Origin: Candidatus Peribacter sp. UBA6535
GTDB taxonomy: Bacteria; Patescibacteriota; Gracilibacteria; Peribacterales; Peribacteraceae
DNA: 7,508 nt
Direction of reading: 5' to 3'
Assembly: GCA_002436205.1 (NCBI GenBank)
Contig: DJKT01000064.1
Span: 1-7,508, forward strand
The notes below the pieces were generated by a model. It worked only from the letters and a program-made list of their open reading frames with translations, ran no database searches and was not told the DNA's origin. Position numbers and translations under genes: made by a program. Shown here piece after piece: positions 1 to 5,291 of the stretch; the first letter of the stretch is position 1; the number at the start of each line of letters is the position of its first letter.

Positions 1-101
1 CTACCTACCTTCTTGCAGCAAGCCATTGGCACATCTTGTGCATGTACTGTTGCTGTTACAAATAAAACTACAAATAAAAATGGCAATGTGTAACTTTTCA
101 T
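1..101 (-). CDS. Secreted protein, N-terminal fragment (runs off left edge)
   Basis: The minus strand is open from an ATG at 101-99 to the window edge, giving about 33 residues. The start MKSYTLPFLFVV continues as a hydrophobic stretch to VTATVHA, followed by QDVPMACCKK. This is a classic Sec signal peptide: one lysine, about 15 hydrophobic residues, and a V-H-A cleavage site before Gln. The mature protein begins with a Cys-Cys pair, which could form disulfides or bind metal. Only the export signal can be seen, so no function is assigned. It is divergent from the RepA-like gene. No Shine-Dalgarno precedes the ATG, as elsewhere in this window. An extended -10-like TGCTATTAA lies about 30 bases upstream. 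The chance of a random ORF producing such a good signal peptide is modest, hence medium confidence. Confidence 0.5.
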   Translation of the reverse strand, partial: MKSYTLPFLFVVLFVTATVHAQDVPMACCKKVG

Positions 102-107
102 ACCAAG

Positions 108-122
108 AACAGTACCACTGTT
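108..122. promoter_or_regulatory. Short dyad upstream of the secreted-protein start
   Basis: AACAGT-acc-ACTGTT is a perfect 6-bp dyad with a 3-base centre. It starts 7 bases upstream of the ATG at 101, inside the presumed leader or promoter of the left-edge gene. The size and symmetry suit a dimeric repressor operator, but one 6-bp dyad can occur by chance and no second copy was seen. Confidence 0.2.
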
Positions 123-184
123 TGGAAGCAATTAATAGCAGTAACCATGTCAAATCTACATATCATAGTTCTCTTAAACAATAG

Positions 185-322
185 CAAGAGTCTTTCAACT
201 CTGTACCTATCGCTGAGCTTGTCTGTAAAGATAAGGGTTGGGAGACTGACGGACGCAACTTCTGGGAGCCAGGCTCTCAAAAAAAGAAAGCGTGCTTCAC
301 ACCGAAGGGGGAAAAATTCCTT
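185..322 (+). other. In-frame coding extension upstream of the RepA-like GTG start (degenerate CHC2-like zinc-finger domain)
   Basis: The frame of the ATPase gene is open from 185, just after a TAG at 182-184, to 322, giving 46 extra codons. The text looks like real protein: SVPIAELV, GRNFWEPG and KKKACFTPKGEKFLVH lead into the annotated GGTDHLPS...SSFEYIKTV...ETFAWF. This order follows the DnaG-type CHC2 zinc-binding domain, in which an I-x-x-V helix is followed by a GRNY-like turn, an F-T-V-x-P hairpin, F-H-C-F-x-C, and then the FDFL...F-x-E-A helices. The zinc ligands are mostly absent: the C-P-F-H position reads E-P-G, and the C-x-x-C position reads H-G-G-T-D-H. No ATG, GTG or TTG occurs between 185 and 322. 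The start is therefore unusual, lies in another frame, or is broken. The alignment is by eye. Confidence 0.55.
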
Positions 323-1564
323 GTGCACGGCGGTACAGATCACCTACCCAGCACCAAGAAGGGGTACAGTTCATTTGAGTATATAAAGACTGTAAAGAGA
401 CTAAACAATGCCGAAACGTTTGCGTGGTTTAAGGAGCATTACCCTGATATTGCTAAAAAGGACAAGGGTGCTCACCCCAAGAGTAAACAGGTGCGAAGGT
501 TTTTCTCACTCTGCCTGAAAGACGTGGAACTGGAAGAGATCGACTGGCTCTGGCAAGGGTGGCTCGCAAAGGGGAAGTTATCACTGATTGTGGGTGACCC
601 CGAAGTCGGAAAGACGTGGCTGTACCTCGCTATCGCTGCAGCTGTAAGTAATGGAGGCTATCTTCCCGGAGCAACCGAAGGTGTTTCAAAGGGCAAGGTC
701 ATGATTTTTAATGCCGAAGACGGTAAGGGTGACACCATCCTCCCTCGCATGAATGCAATAGGAGTGGATGCTGACAACGTGTTCCTAGAGGCAGGAGTCG
801 GCACCGACGAAGAGCGACCAGAACACTTTTCTCTTGGCGATGATCTGAAACTTATAGAAGACCATCTGGCTCAAGGTGATTACAGACTACTGATCTTTGA
901 TCCTATCAATTCGTACATGCCAAAGGACACAGACTCACACAAGGATGTTGATGTGCGTACAGCAATAGCACCCCTCGCAAAGATTGCAGAGCGTCTGGGG
1001 ATAGCTGTTATTTGTGTTATGCACCTCAATAAGTCTGCCGGTACCAAAGCTATCTATCGTGTCATAGGTTCCATTGGTTATATCGGACTCGCACGCACAG
1101 CATTATTTGTAGGAGAGCATCCAGAGAAGCCTGAGCTTCGTATTGTTGATTGTATAAAGAACAACATAGGGCAGAAGCCACCTCCAACTGCATACTCATT
1201 CCATGACGGCACATTCTCTTGGCATGAAGATGACGGTGTCTCGGCTACGGATGTTCTTACTAAGCCAACTGGTGATCAAGGAACCGCACTCGAAGAAGCA
1301 AAGACATTCCTGACTGCACTACTGCTCGAAGGGGAGTGCGAAGCAAAAAGAGCCTATGCAGACGCCCAAGCTAACTGCATCTCGAAGCGTACGTTGGACA
1401 GAGCCAAGAAAGAGTTAAAGGTGAAGTCTGTGAAAAAGGTAGACGAAGATGGCACCCGATGGTACTGGGAATTCCCCGAAAGCAAGGTTGCCAAGCCCTC
1501 CATAGATAAGCAGGATGGCAATCTTGATTCTTCAGCTAATGCTAGCCAAATAAGTGCCTTCTAA
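323..1564 (+). CDS. RepA/AAA_25-type ATPase (probable replicative helicase of a plasmid, phage or integrated element)
   Basis: The 413 codons from a GTG encode a RecA-fold ATPase. The Walker A motif is GDPEVGKT (residues 91-98). The Walker B strand is RLLIFD (188-193), followed by P-I-N-S-Y-M. A sensor-like MHLNKS lies at 233-238, and R-V-I-G-S-I-G-Y-I-G-L-A-R at 246-258. These are hallmarks of the hexameric RepA/AAA_25 group found in plasmids, prophages and integrated elements, where the protein unwinds or loads at origins. Residues about 325-385 (EEAKTFLTALL...SKRTLDRAKKEL...WYWEFPE) look like a C-terminal winged helix for DNA binding. A low-complexity tail follows (KVAKPS...DGNLDSS). The GTG probably truncates the protein, because conserved-looking sequence continues upstream to 185. 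The gene converges on the two-gene unit to its right with 57 bp between the stops. The ATPase family is fairly secure; the exact role is inferred. Confidence 0.85.
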   Translation: MHGGTDHLPSTKKGYSSFEYIKTVKRLNNAETFAWFKEHYPDIAKKDKGAHPKSKQVRRFFSLCLKDVELEEIDWLWQGWLAKGKLSLIVGDPEVGKTWLYLAIAAAVSNGGYLPGATEGVSKGKVMIFNAEDGKGDTILPRMNAIGVDADNVFLEAGVGTDEERPEHFSLGDDLKLIEDHLAQGDYRLLIFDPINSYMPKDTDSHKDVDVRTAIAPLAKIAERLGIAVICVMHLNKSAGTKAIYRVIGSIGYIGLARTALFVGEHPEKPELRIVDCIKNNIGQKPPPTAYSFHDGTFSWHEDDGVSATDVLTKPTGDQGTALEEAKTFLTALLLEGECEAKRAYADAQANCISKRTLDRAKKELKVKSVKKVDEDGTRWYWEFPESKVAKPSIDKQDGNLDSSANASQISAF

Positions 1565-1603
1565 CCTGCCAAGGTTGCCAAGACAAAGAGTTGGCAATGT
1601 TGA
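1483..1603. repeat. Iteron-like duplicated motif CAAGRTTGCCA in alternating orientation
   Basis: CAAGGTTGCCAAG occurs exactly at 1483-1495 and again at 1570-1582. Each copy is followed by an inverted partner: TGGCAATCTTGA at 1516-1527 and TGGCAATGTTGA at 1592-1603. This gives four related sites in the order plus, minus, plus, minus. The spacing between exact copies is 87 nt, or 29 codons, so both are in the same reading phase. The first pair encodes KVAK...GNLD at the end of the ATPase. The second lies beyond its TAA and would encode AKVAKTKSWQC. The inner pair TTGCCAA (1575-1581) and TTGGCAA (1591-1597) can also form a 7-bp hairpin between the convergent genes, but no U-run follows. The motif could be replication-protein binding sites or a duplicated coding tail. 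Confidence 0.5.
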
Positions 1604-1621
1604 GCTTTTCTCAAAGTAGTT

Positions 1622-3241
1622 TTAGTTACCTTCCAGCTTCTTCAGCAACTCCTCGTTTGCCTCAACCAGCTTTTTCTCATCATCATCCAGACGATCCCAC
1701 GCTTCTCGTGATTCTGAATTTCCAAGCTTCAGTGCTCGTATTGCAGTATTCTTATACTTCACATCACCTGTTTTCTTGAAGAGCAGCATGTGGTATTGAG
1801 CAACGGTATCGATCTTCTCGGGTTCATCCCATGAACGCCCATCAAGATATTCCTCCAAGAAATCAATAGTAGGCTTTGCATCATCTAACTTGAGATCCTG
1901 TGTGTTCCCATTCATGTGGTCCTCTACTACCATCCATGCGGTAAAATTTGCCATTTGTGCACGAAGATAAGTCTGGGGGAACGTTGTTTCTACTTCTTTC
2001 ATCAAAGTAAAAGCCTCTGATGCAACGTCAAATTTTTGCTTATTCGATTTAGCCGCATCGAATCTCTTTGGCGCAGTAATAACCCTGTTCACTTTTTCTA
2101 TCTGCTTTTTCCCTGCGGCAATTAATTGCGGCATGCTTGATACTTTTCTACCGTTAATAGAAAGGATGAACTGCCCTTTGTCTCCACCAGAATAAACCTT
2201 CACATCAAACAGATCACGCTTACCAACACCGGGAATTTCTCCGTTAATTCTATGCATACCAAGCATGCTGCCGTCAAAGGAAAGATCAAGTCCACTCCCT
2301 GCTAATGCCTTTTGGACACGTTCCACAAACAAATCAATTGTTTGCCCTGTCTTATCACTCTTCTCGAGCTTGCCTCCCTTGAGAATAAAATGCCATCCAC
2401 CTCCTGGATAGGTATAGACGCCATTCTGAGCTTTGATTTCATGCCCCTTTTCATCGAATACATGATTTCCATCTATAGAGAGACTTAATTGCTTAAAACT
2501 ATCAATGGCGTACCCAACTCTGGTTTTCATAAATTCTCCATTGTCCGATCGAACGAATGTTGGAGCATCATCTTCGACGTTCCCCCAGGTATTCTTTTCT
2601 GATGGTTTTGAGTTGTAATACACGGTGCCATCTTGAAGTACATATTTGCGTCCACTTTTTGCGATAAATTCTCCAGTTTTTGCCAAAGAACTTTCTGCCT
2701 CATTACTGAATTCATCTCTAATATTTTCCGGAACGTTCTTGTCAAGATCGATACCCTTAAGATCATGCTCTCTTTCCTGCTGACTTTGCTCCTCTTTCTC
2801 CTTTGGCTCAGGCAATACTCCAATTTCAATAGCTAGTTTTACCAATTCATCAAACGATCCGAGAGCCTGAACTTCCTGAATAACACTCTGCTCAACGGCA
2901 CTTGTTTCTGCTTGCATATTAAACTCCTTGCCAGCATGTAACTCATCGTAATTCTTCAAAATGGAACCGAGAATACCCTTCAATTTTTCGAAATACTCCT
3001 TGTTTCCTTTTACCTGTTCACCAATCTTGCCAGTTGTGTATTTCTTGAGGTAATCACGAACTTCTGCATTACCGATTTTCTTATCTAAAATGCTTTTTAG
3101 CGCATCATCCAGTTCTGGCGTCCCGTCCTTTCCTACTTCTTTTTCAAAGTCCTGAAAGGGATTGGTCTTGGGCATTTCATCAAATATCAATCTGTGCTCA
3201 CGAATAGAGAAGCGAAGAGTGGTGTGTGTTTTTTTGAACAT
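1622..3241 (-). CDS. Hypothetical protein, about 539 aa, three-part architecture
   Basis: I do not recognise this family. Using the ATG at 3241, 22 nt after the stop of the preceding gene, it has 539 residues; other possible starts are 3295 (557 aa, overlapping the neighbour) and 3175 (517 aa, starting MPKTNPF). There is no signal peptide or membrane segment, so it is probably cytoplasmic. Residues about 25-180 are charged and helical, with an E/K/Q-rich linker near 147-160. Residues about 190-370 are glycine- and aromatic-rich and probably beta: GRKYVLQDGTVYY, NGVYTYPGGGWHFIL, and QFILSINGRKVSSMP. The last resembles a PDZ strand-loop, but I would not assign PDZ. Residues about 395-539 are helical and acidic, ending EELLKKLEGN. 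It forms a probable operon with the 104-aa gene and converges on the RepA-like gene. Confidence 0.75.
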   Translation of the reverse strand: MFKKTHTTLRFSIREHRLIFDEMPKTNPFQDFEKEVGKDGTPELDDALKSILDKKIGNAEVRDYLKKYTTGKIGEQVKGNKEYFEKLKGILGSILKNYDELHAGKEFNMQAETSAVEQSVIQEVQALGSFDELVKLAIEIGVLPEPKEKEEQSQQEREHDLKGIDLDKNVPENIRDEFSNEAESSLAKTGEFIAKSGRKYVLQDGTVYYNSKPSEKNTWGNVEDDAPTFVRSDNGEFMKTRVGYAIDSFKQLSLSIDGNHVFDEKGHEIKAQNGVYTYPGGGWHFILKGGKLEKSDKTGQTIDLFVERVQKALAGSGLDLSFDGSMLGMHRINGEIPGVGKRDLFDVKVYSGGDKGQFILSINGRKVSSMPQLIAAGKKQIEKVNRVITAPKRFDAAKSNKQKFDVASEAFTLMKEVETTFPQTYLRAQMANFTAWMVVEDHMNGNTQDLKLDDAKPTIDFLEEYLDGRSWDEPEKIDTVAQYHMLLFKKTGDVKYKNTAIRALKLGNSESREAWDRLDDDEKKLVEANEELLKKLEGN

Positions 3242-3263
3242 GATAGTGAGATTTAAGTTGTAC

Positions 3264-3578
3264 TTACGAAAAATTCGGCAGTTGCTCTGCTTCACTGATA
3301 CCAGATTCCAAATTATGTAGCAGATCCTTTTTGGCAGTTTTAAGTTTCTTTTTCCATGCAGACATTAGAATATTCATCTTCTCCAGAAGAACATTTGTCT
3401 TCTGTACGTACCCTTCCACACGCTGCTTTCGTTGCTCTTCTGTCTCGTTTTCAAACTGAGAATCATCTTGATCCAGTAACTCTGGTGCGTAGTGTTTCAC
3501 AAAGAGTAAATAGAGCTGCTTGGTATCCCAGTCGAGCTCTACCTCAGATAAAGATGAAGGTGATGTATTGTGTGTCAT
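3264..3578 (-). CDS. Hypothetical helical protein, 104 aa
   Basis: An unrecognised small protein, starting MTHNTSPSSL. After a short polar N-terminus it is almost wholly helical. One segment is aromatic (TKQLYLLFVKHYAPELL, residues about 19-35), then comes an acidic/glutamine stretch (DDSQFENETEEQRKQR, about 38-53), then a long basic amphipathic helix (VLLEKMNILMSAWKKKLKTAK, about 63-83). This suits a coiled-coil or partner-binding protein. It has no signal peptide and no cysteine. It is first in a two-gene unit: its TAA at 3264-3266 lies 22 nt before the likely start of the large unknown protein, so the two may act together. The start is supported by a -10-like element placed for a leaderless transcript. 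Codon content is unremarkable, and independent evidence that it is real is limited to this context and its length. Confidence 0.6.
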   Translation of the reverse strand: MTHNTSPSSLSEVELDWDTKQLYLLFVKHYAPELLDQDDSQFENETEEQRKQRVEGYVQKTNVLLEKMNILMSAWKKKLKTAKKDLLHNLESGISEAEQLPNFS

Positions 3579-3613
3579 ATGTATATGATATCATATTTCT
3601 CTAAATTACACAA
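3578..3613 (-). promoter_or_regulatory. Candidate leaderless promoter with a 14-bp perfect palindrome
   Basis: Reading the minus strand, TTGTGT (3613-3608) is separated by 17 bases from TATCAT (3590-3585). The expected transcript start is 7 bases further on, at the A of the ATG of the 104-aa gene. The -10 lies inside ATATGATATCATAT (3583-3596), a perfect 14-bp palindrome that could be an operator. The -35 is weak (3 of 6 consensus bases) and the palindrome is AT-rich, so chance is possible. Confidence 0.35.
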
Positions 3614-3689
3614 ACCCCAAACCTGCAAAAACTCCAAATTTAATAGCAAAAAGGCACATAGTTCCAATATTAAGCCTAAACAAGAACTC

Positions 3690-4115
3690 CTATCCCCCCC
3701 CTACCACTATCTCAGCTCGCCCAAAATAGTTCTGGATTTCGTGTACTACGGGCTGCCACAACCCCATCCACACGCCAATGTAGTGGACTAAAACATAGAG
3801 AAAGAAGATGTATCCTACTACTCCTACAAAGATCGTGATGAGAATAGTATTGAGGATTTCGTTTTTATGGCGCTTTGCTTGGTCCAACGTACACACTCCT
3901 TTTTTGCGATAATGCCATGCGACAGAAATCATTAGAAGAAGTAAGCCTGCTGCCCGAAATATCCATTTGTAATCTCCATAGAGTGTATCTGCCAACGAGC
4001 TTGCAAACGCTGCTGTCCCCAAGCCAAAGAGGACAATGATCACCGGACTAAGGCAACAGAGTGATGCCCCGACAACCGGAAGCCACGTAAGTTTGAGGAG
4101 TTCTTTAAGCTTCAT
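3690..4115 (-). CDS. MerT-like small integral membrane protein (possible heavy-metal transporter)
   Basis: The protein has 141 residues from the ATG at 4115 (MKLKELLKLT). The first membrane segment carries a vicinal cysteine pair, GASLCCLSPVIIVLFGLG (Cys20-Cys21). That is the signature of MerT, which takes Hg(II) from MerP and passes it inward. A second membrane segment (about 52-68, IFRAAGLLLLMISVAWHY) is followed by a basic loop with GVC (Cys75), where MerT has its cytoplasmic cysteines. A long hydrophobic region (about 88-120) completes the topology. MerT is usually near 116 residues, so this C-terminus is longer, ending in a glycine run encoded by eight consecutive G. I chose this start over 4277 because the extra 54 residues look non-coding and overlap strong inverted repeats. 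No merR, merP or merA is nearby, so the true substrate is uncertain. Confidence 0.7.
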   Translation of the reverse strand: MKLKELLKLTWLPVVGASLCCLSPVIIVLFGLGTAAFASSLADTLYGDYKWIFRAAGLLLLMISVAWHYRKKGVCTLDQAKRHKNEILNTILITIFVGVVGYIFFLYVLVHYIGVWMGLWQPVVHEIQNYFGRAEIVVGGG

Positions 4116-4195
4116 ACAACCAGAATACCACACATCCAACGTGGTGTTTGTGAAGCATGATACAGTAATGTAGACATTCAGCTCAGCCCACCTCC

Positions 4196-4329
4196 TGCCA
4201 CTGTAGTGTGAACGAAGATCACACAGCATTAACCATCCGCTTAGCGACGAAGTGTGAAGCTCCGAAGGAGACTTCACCGAGGAGCACGCACCCTATTCTC
4301 TACATATTTCTTCGTTCACATCAGTGGCA
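4196..4329. ncRNA. Candidate structured RNA or small inverted-repeat element
   Basis: The ends form a long interrupted stem. TGCCACTG (4196-4203) pairs with CAGTGGCA (4322-4329), and TGTGAACGAAGA (4207-4218) pairs perfectly with TCTTCGTTCACA (4309-4320), with a 3-versus-1 internal loop between them. Inside is a strong hairpin: GTGAAGCTCC (4254-4263), loop GAA, GGAG-A-CTTCAC (4267-4277), which is 10 pairs with one bulged base. TCACAC (4219-4224) can pair with GTGTGA at 4206-4211 or at 4252-4257, each exclusive of one of the other stems. The fold could therefore switch. The strand is unclear: a G-U pair slightly favours plus, while its position in front of the MerT-like gene favours a minus-strand leader. 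It matches no riboswitch class I recognise. A small non-autonomous mobile element is the alternative, but I see no target duplication. Confidence 0.4.
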
Positions 4330-4339
4330 AAGATTTTTG

Positions 4340-4363
4340 GTTACTTTTCATCTGAAAAGTAAC
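4340..4363. repeat. Perfect 11-bp hairpin with 2-base loop
   Basis: GTTACTTTTCA (4340-4350) and TGAAAAGTAAC (4353-4363) are exact reverse complements around TC. The tight loop may open further in RNA. GTTACTTTTC-type palindromes are, from memory, common between genes in many bacteria. Here it lies just beyond the terminator of the zinc-ribbon gene and could be a back-up terminator or an intergenic repeat; there is no long U-run on either strand. Confidence 0.5.
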
Positions 4364-4379
4364 AAAGAGAATACACAAT

Positions 4380-4412
4380 AAAAAAACCGAACCCATAGGG
4401 TCCGGCTTTTTT
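4380..4412 (-). terminator. Intrinsic terminator of the zinc-ribbon gene (possibly bidirectional)
   Basis: On the minus strand CCGGACCC (4405-4398) pairs with GGGTTCGG (4394-4387) across a TAT loop, giving eight pairs including one G-U wobble. Seven T follow (complement of A 4380-4386). Six A precede the stem (complement of T 4407-4412), so the plus strand also has a U-run, but there the wobble becomes an A-C mismatch. It begins about 22 bases after the TAA at 4428-4430. Confidence 0.85.
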
Positions 4413-4427
4413 GAGATACGAGGTAAA

Positions 4428-4709
4428 TTACCCGCGCTCAGCTGCGAAACAATCGCGGCATAGAACTGGCTTTCCACCCTCTTCCTCGCTGCGAGGCTTG
4501 AATGGAACTTGGCAGTCTGAACCACACTTAGCACAAACAGCGTCATGCATTTCGCGTGGACCACCCATACGTGAAGCCTTTTTGGCAGCACGGCAGTCCT
4601 TACAACGCTGAGGAGCGCTGAGATCCTTGGAGTTATAGAACTCCTGCTCGCCTTCCGTGAAGACGAATGTAGCACCGCAATCGCGGCAAGTTATATCCTG
4701 ATCAGCCAT
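4428..4709 (-). CDS. Small double zinc-ribbon protein (CxxC-x17-CxxC-type domain)
   Basis: This 93-residue protein carries four CxxC knuckles. Cys8/Cys11 (ITCRDCGATFVFT) and Cys36/Cys39 (RCKDCRAAKK) form a first zinc ribbon. Cys59/Cys62 (VCAKCGSDCQVPFKP) and Cys84/Cys87 (VLCRDCFAAERG) form a second, and Cys66 is extra. The second half follows the pattern CxxCGxxxxVPFxP...PVxCRxCF, which I recognise as the family of small CxxC-x17-CxxC proteins, here with a spacing of 21. Members are widespread in Chloroflexi and candidate phyla and have no established function; nucleic-acid or protein binding is plausible. Both rings seem intact. A 9-bp dyad lies just before the ATG, and a good terminator follows the stop, so it is probably a single-gene transcript. 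There is no Shine-Dalgarno at normal spacing. Confidence 0.85.
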   Translation of the reverse strand: MADQDITCRDCGATFVFTEGEQEFYNSKDLSAPQRCKDCRAAKKASRMGGPREMHDAVCAKCGSDCQVPFKPRSEEEGGKPVLCRDCFAAERG

Positions 4710-4714
4710 GGATA

Positions 4715-4782
4715 TGAGAAGGAAAATAAGTACAAATCCTTCTCAAAGCGTTTCTCTTTAGTAAATCGAGGATTCCTCTCGA
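4715..4782 (-). promoter_or_regulatory. Two dyads in the leader of the zinc-ribbon gene
   Basis: TGAGAAGGA (4715-4723) and TCCTTCTCA (4737-4745) are a perfect 9-bp inverted repeat with a 13-base centre, starting 5 bases upstream of the ATG at 4709. On the minus strand the distal arm contains AGAAGGA, Shine-Dalgarno-like but nearly 30 bases from the ATG. Folding would bury it or bring it nearer. A second small hairpin, TCGAG-gattcct-CTCGA, lies at 4766-4782. I found no convincing -35/-10 pair in the 117-base gap to rlmH. A regulatory role is inferred. Confidence 0.35.
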
Positions 4783-4826
4783 AGGATGGGCAAAGGATAG
4801 GTGATTTGAAGCCAACGTCAATAGAT

Positions 4827-5291
4827 TTAGTGATGATATCCTGTACCTTTTACTATCTGTCTAGCTCGATACAATTGCTCCAAAAAGACGATTCGACAGA
4901 GCTCATGGGGTAATGTCATATCACTAAGCTTGATTGTACGATCAGCCTTGCGGCGGACTTCATCACTCAAGCCATACGCTCCACCAATGATAAAAATGAG
5001 TGGATCGCCTCTATCTGCCGCTTCACTCATTACCTGGGAACAAGCCTCAGAAGACAGAGCCTCTCCACGTTCATCCAGCACAAATACCAATCCCTTCATC
5101 TTTGCGAGACGATTAAGAATAGTTTGTGACTCCTCCTGCAACTGCTTCGTGGGATCTTTCTGCTTACTTGCAGGAAGCTCAATGAGATCACAAGAGTACT
5201 CATGCCGAATACGACTCATATAATCTAGACATCCTTCATTAATCCATGATTTTTTTATGGAGCCAACAGCGAAGATTGTTATCTTTTGCAT
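4827..5291 (-). CDS. rlmH: 23S rRNA (pseudouridine1915-N3)-methyltransferase RlmH
   Basis: RlmH is a SPOUT-fold enzyme that uses S-adenosylmethionine to methylate N3 of pseudouridine 1915 in helix 69 of 23S rRNA, on assembled ribosomes. The 154 residues match the family's usual length of about 155. Family motifs are clear: LDERGEALSSE (about 73-83), the knot loop IIGGAYGLSDEV (about 100-111), and the C-terminal block MTLPHELCRIVFLEQLYRA...KGTGYHH, which forms the trefoil knot and dimer interface. The start is secure: its ATG shares one base with the TAA of rlmD (TAATG), so translation is probably coupled and both come from one mRNA. No internal promoter is evident. Nothing looks truncated, and the catalytic and cofactor regions are all present. 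Confidence 0.97.
   Translation of the reverse strand: MQKITIFAVGSIKKSWINEGCLDYMSRIRHEYSCDLIELPASKQKDPTKQLQEESQTILNRLAKMKGLVFVLDERGEALSSEACSQVMSEAADRGDPLIFIIGGAYGLSDEVRRKADRTIKLSDMTLPHELCRIVFLEQLYRARQIVKGTGYHH

Larger units (their letters stand above)
4116..4427. other. Gene-free interval of about 310 bases rich in inverted repeats
   Basis: I see no credible gene here. From high to low coordinates it holds the terminator of the zinc-ribbon gene (4380-4412), a perfect 11-bp hairpin (4340-4363), a 134-nt structured region (4196-4329), and about 80 bases leading to the MerT-like start. No clear promoter or Shine-Dalgarno was found for the MerT-like gene. The best minus-strand promoter-like pair is TTGCCA (4330-4325) with an 18-base spacer to a poor TATGTA (4306-4301). 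Confidence 0.6.

Noticed and set aside
147..386. Plus-strand 79-codon frame overlapping the start of the RepA-like gene
   Set aside because: Low-complexity, not protein-like, and overlaps the conserved frame; kept only as a possible source of a frameshifted start.
3648..3677. Weak terminator for the MerT-like gene (AGGC/GCCT stem followed by T-run on the minus strand)
   Set aside because: Only four base pairs with an 18-base loop; not enough to call.
3694..3701. Eight-C homopolymer at the end of the MerT-like gene as a phase-variation switch
   Set aside because: Slippage here would change only the last few residues, so a functional switch is unlikely; it does remain a possible sequencing-error site.
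4116..4277. Upstream extension of the MerT-like gene to an ATG at 4277, adding 54 residues
   Set aside because: The added sequence is not protein-like, has no signal or domain, and runs through strong inverted repeats; the ATG at 4115 gives a normal MerT-like N-terminus.
4196..4329. Cobalamin, T-box or glycine riboswitch
   Set aside because: Single short matches occur (GCCACTG, AGGGTG, CCGAAGG), but they are in the wrong order or lack the rest of each consensus.
4316..4675. 119-codon frame antiphase to the zinc-ribbon gene
   Set aside because: It is a shadow of the CxxC protein on the same strand and runs through the terminator hairpin.
4710..4816. A minus-strand open stretch of about 39 codons from a TTG between rlmH and the zinc-ribbon gene
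   Set aside because: Weak start, no domain or homologue I recognise, and it overlaps the dyads and the next gene; most likely chance.
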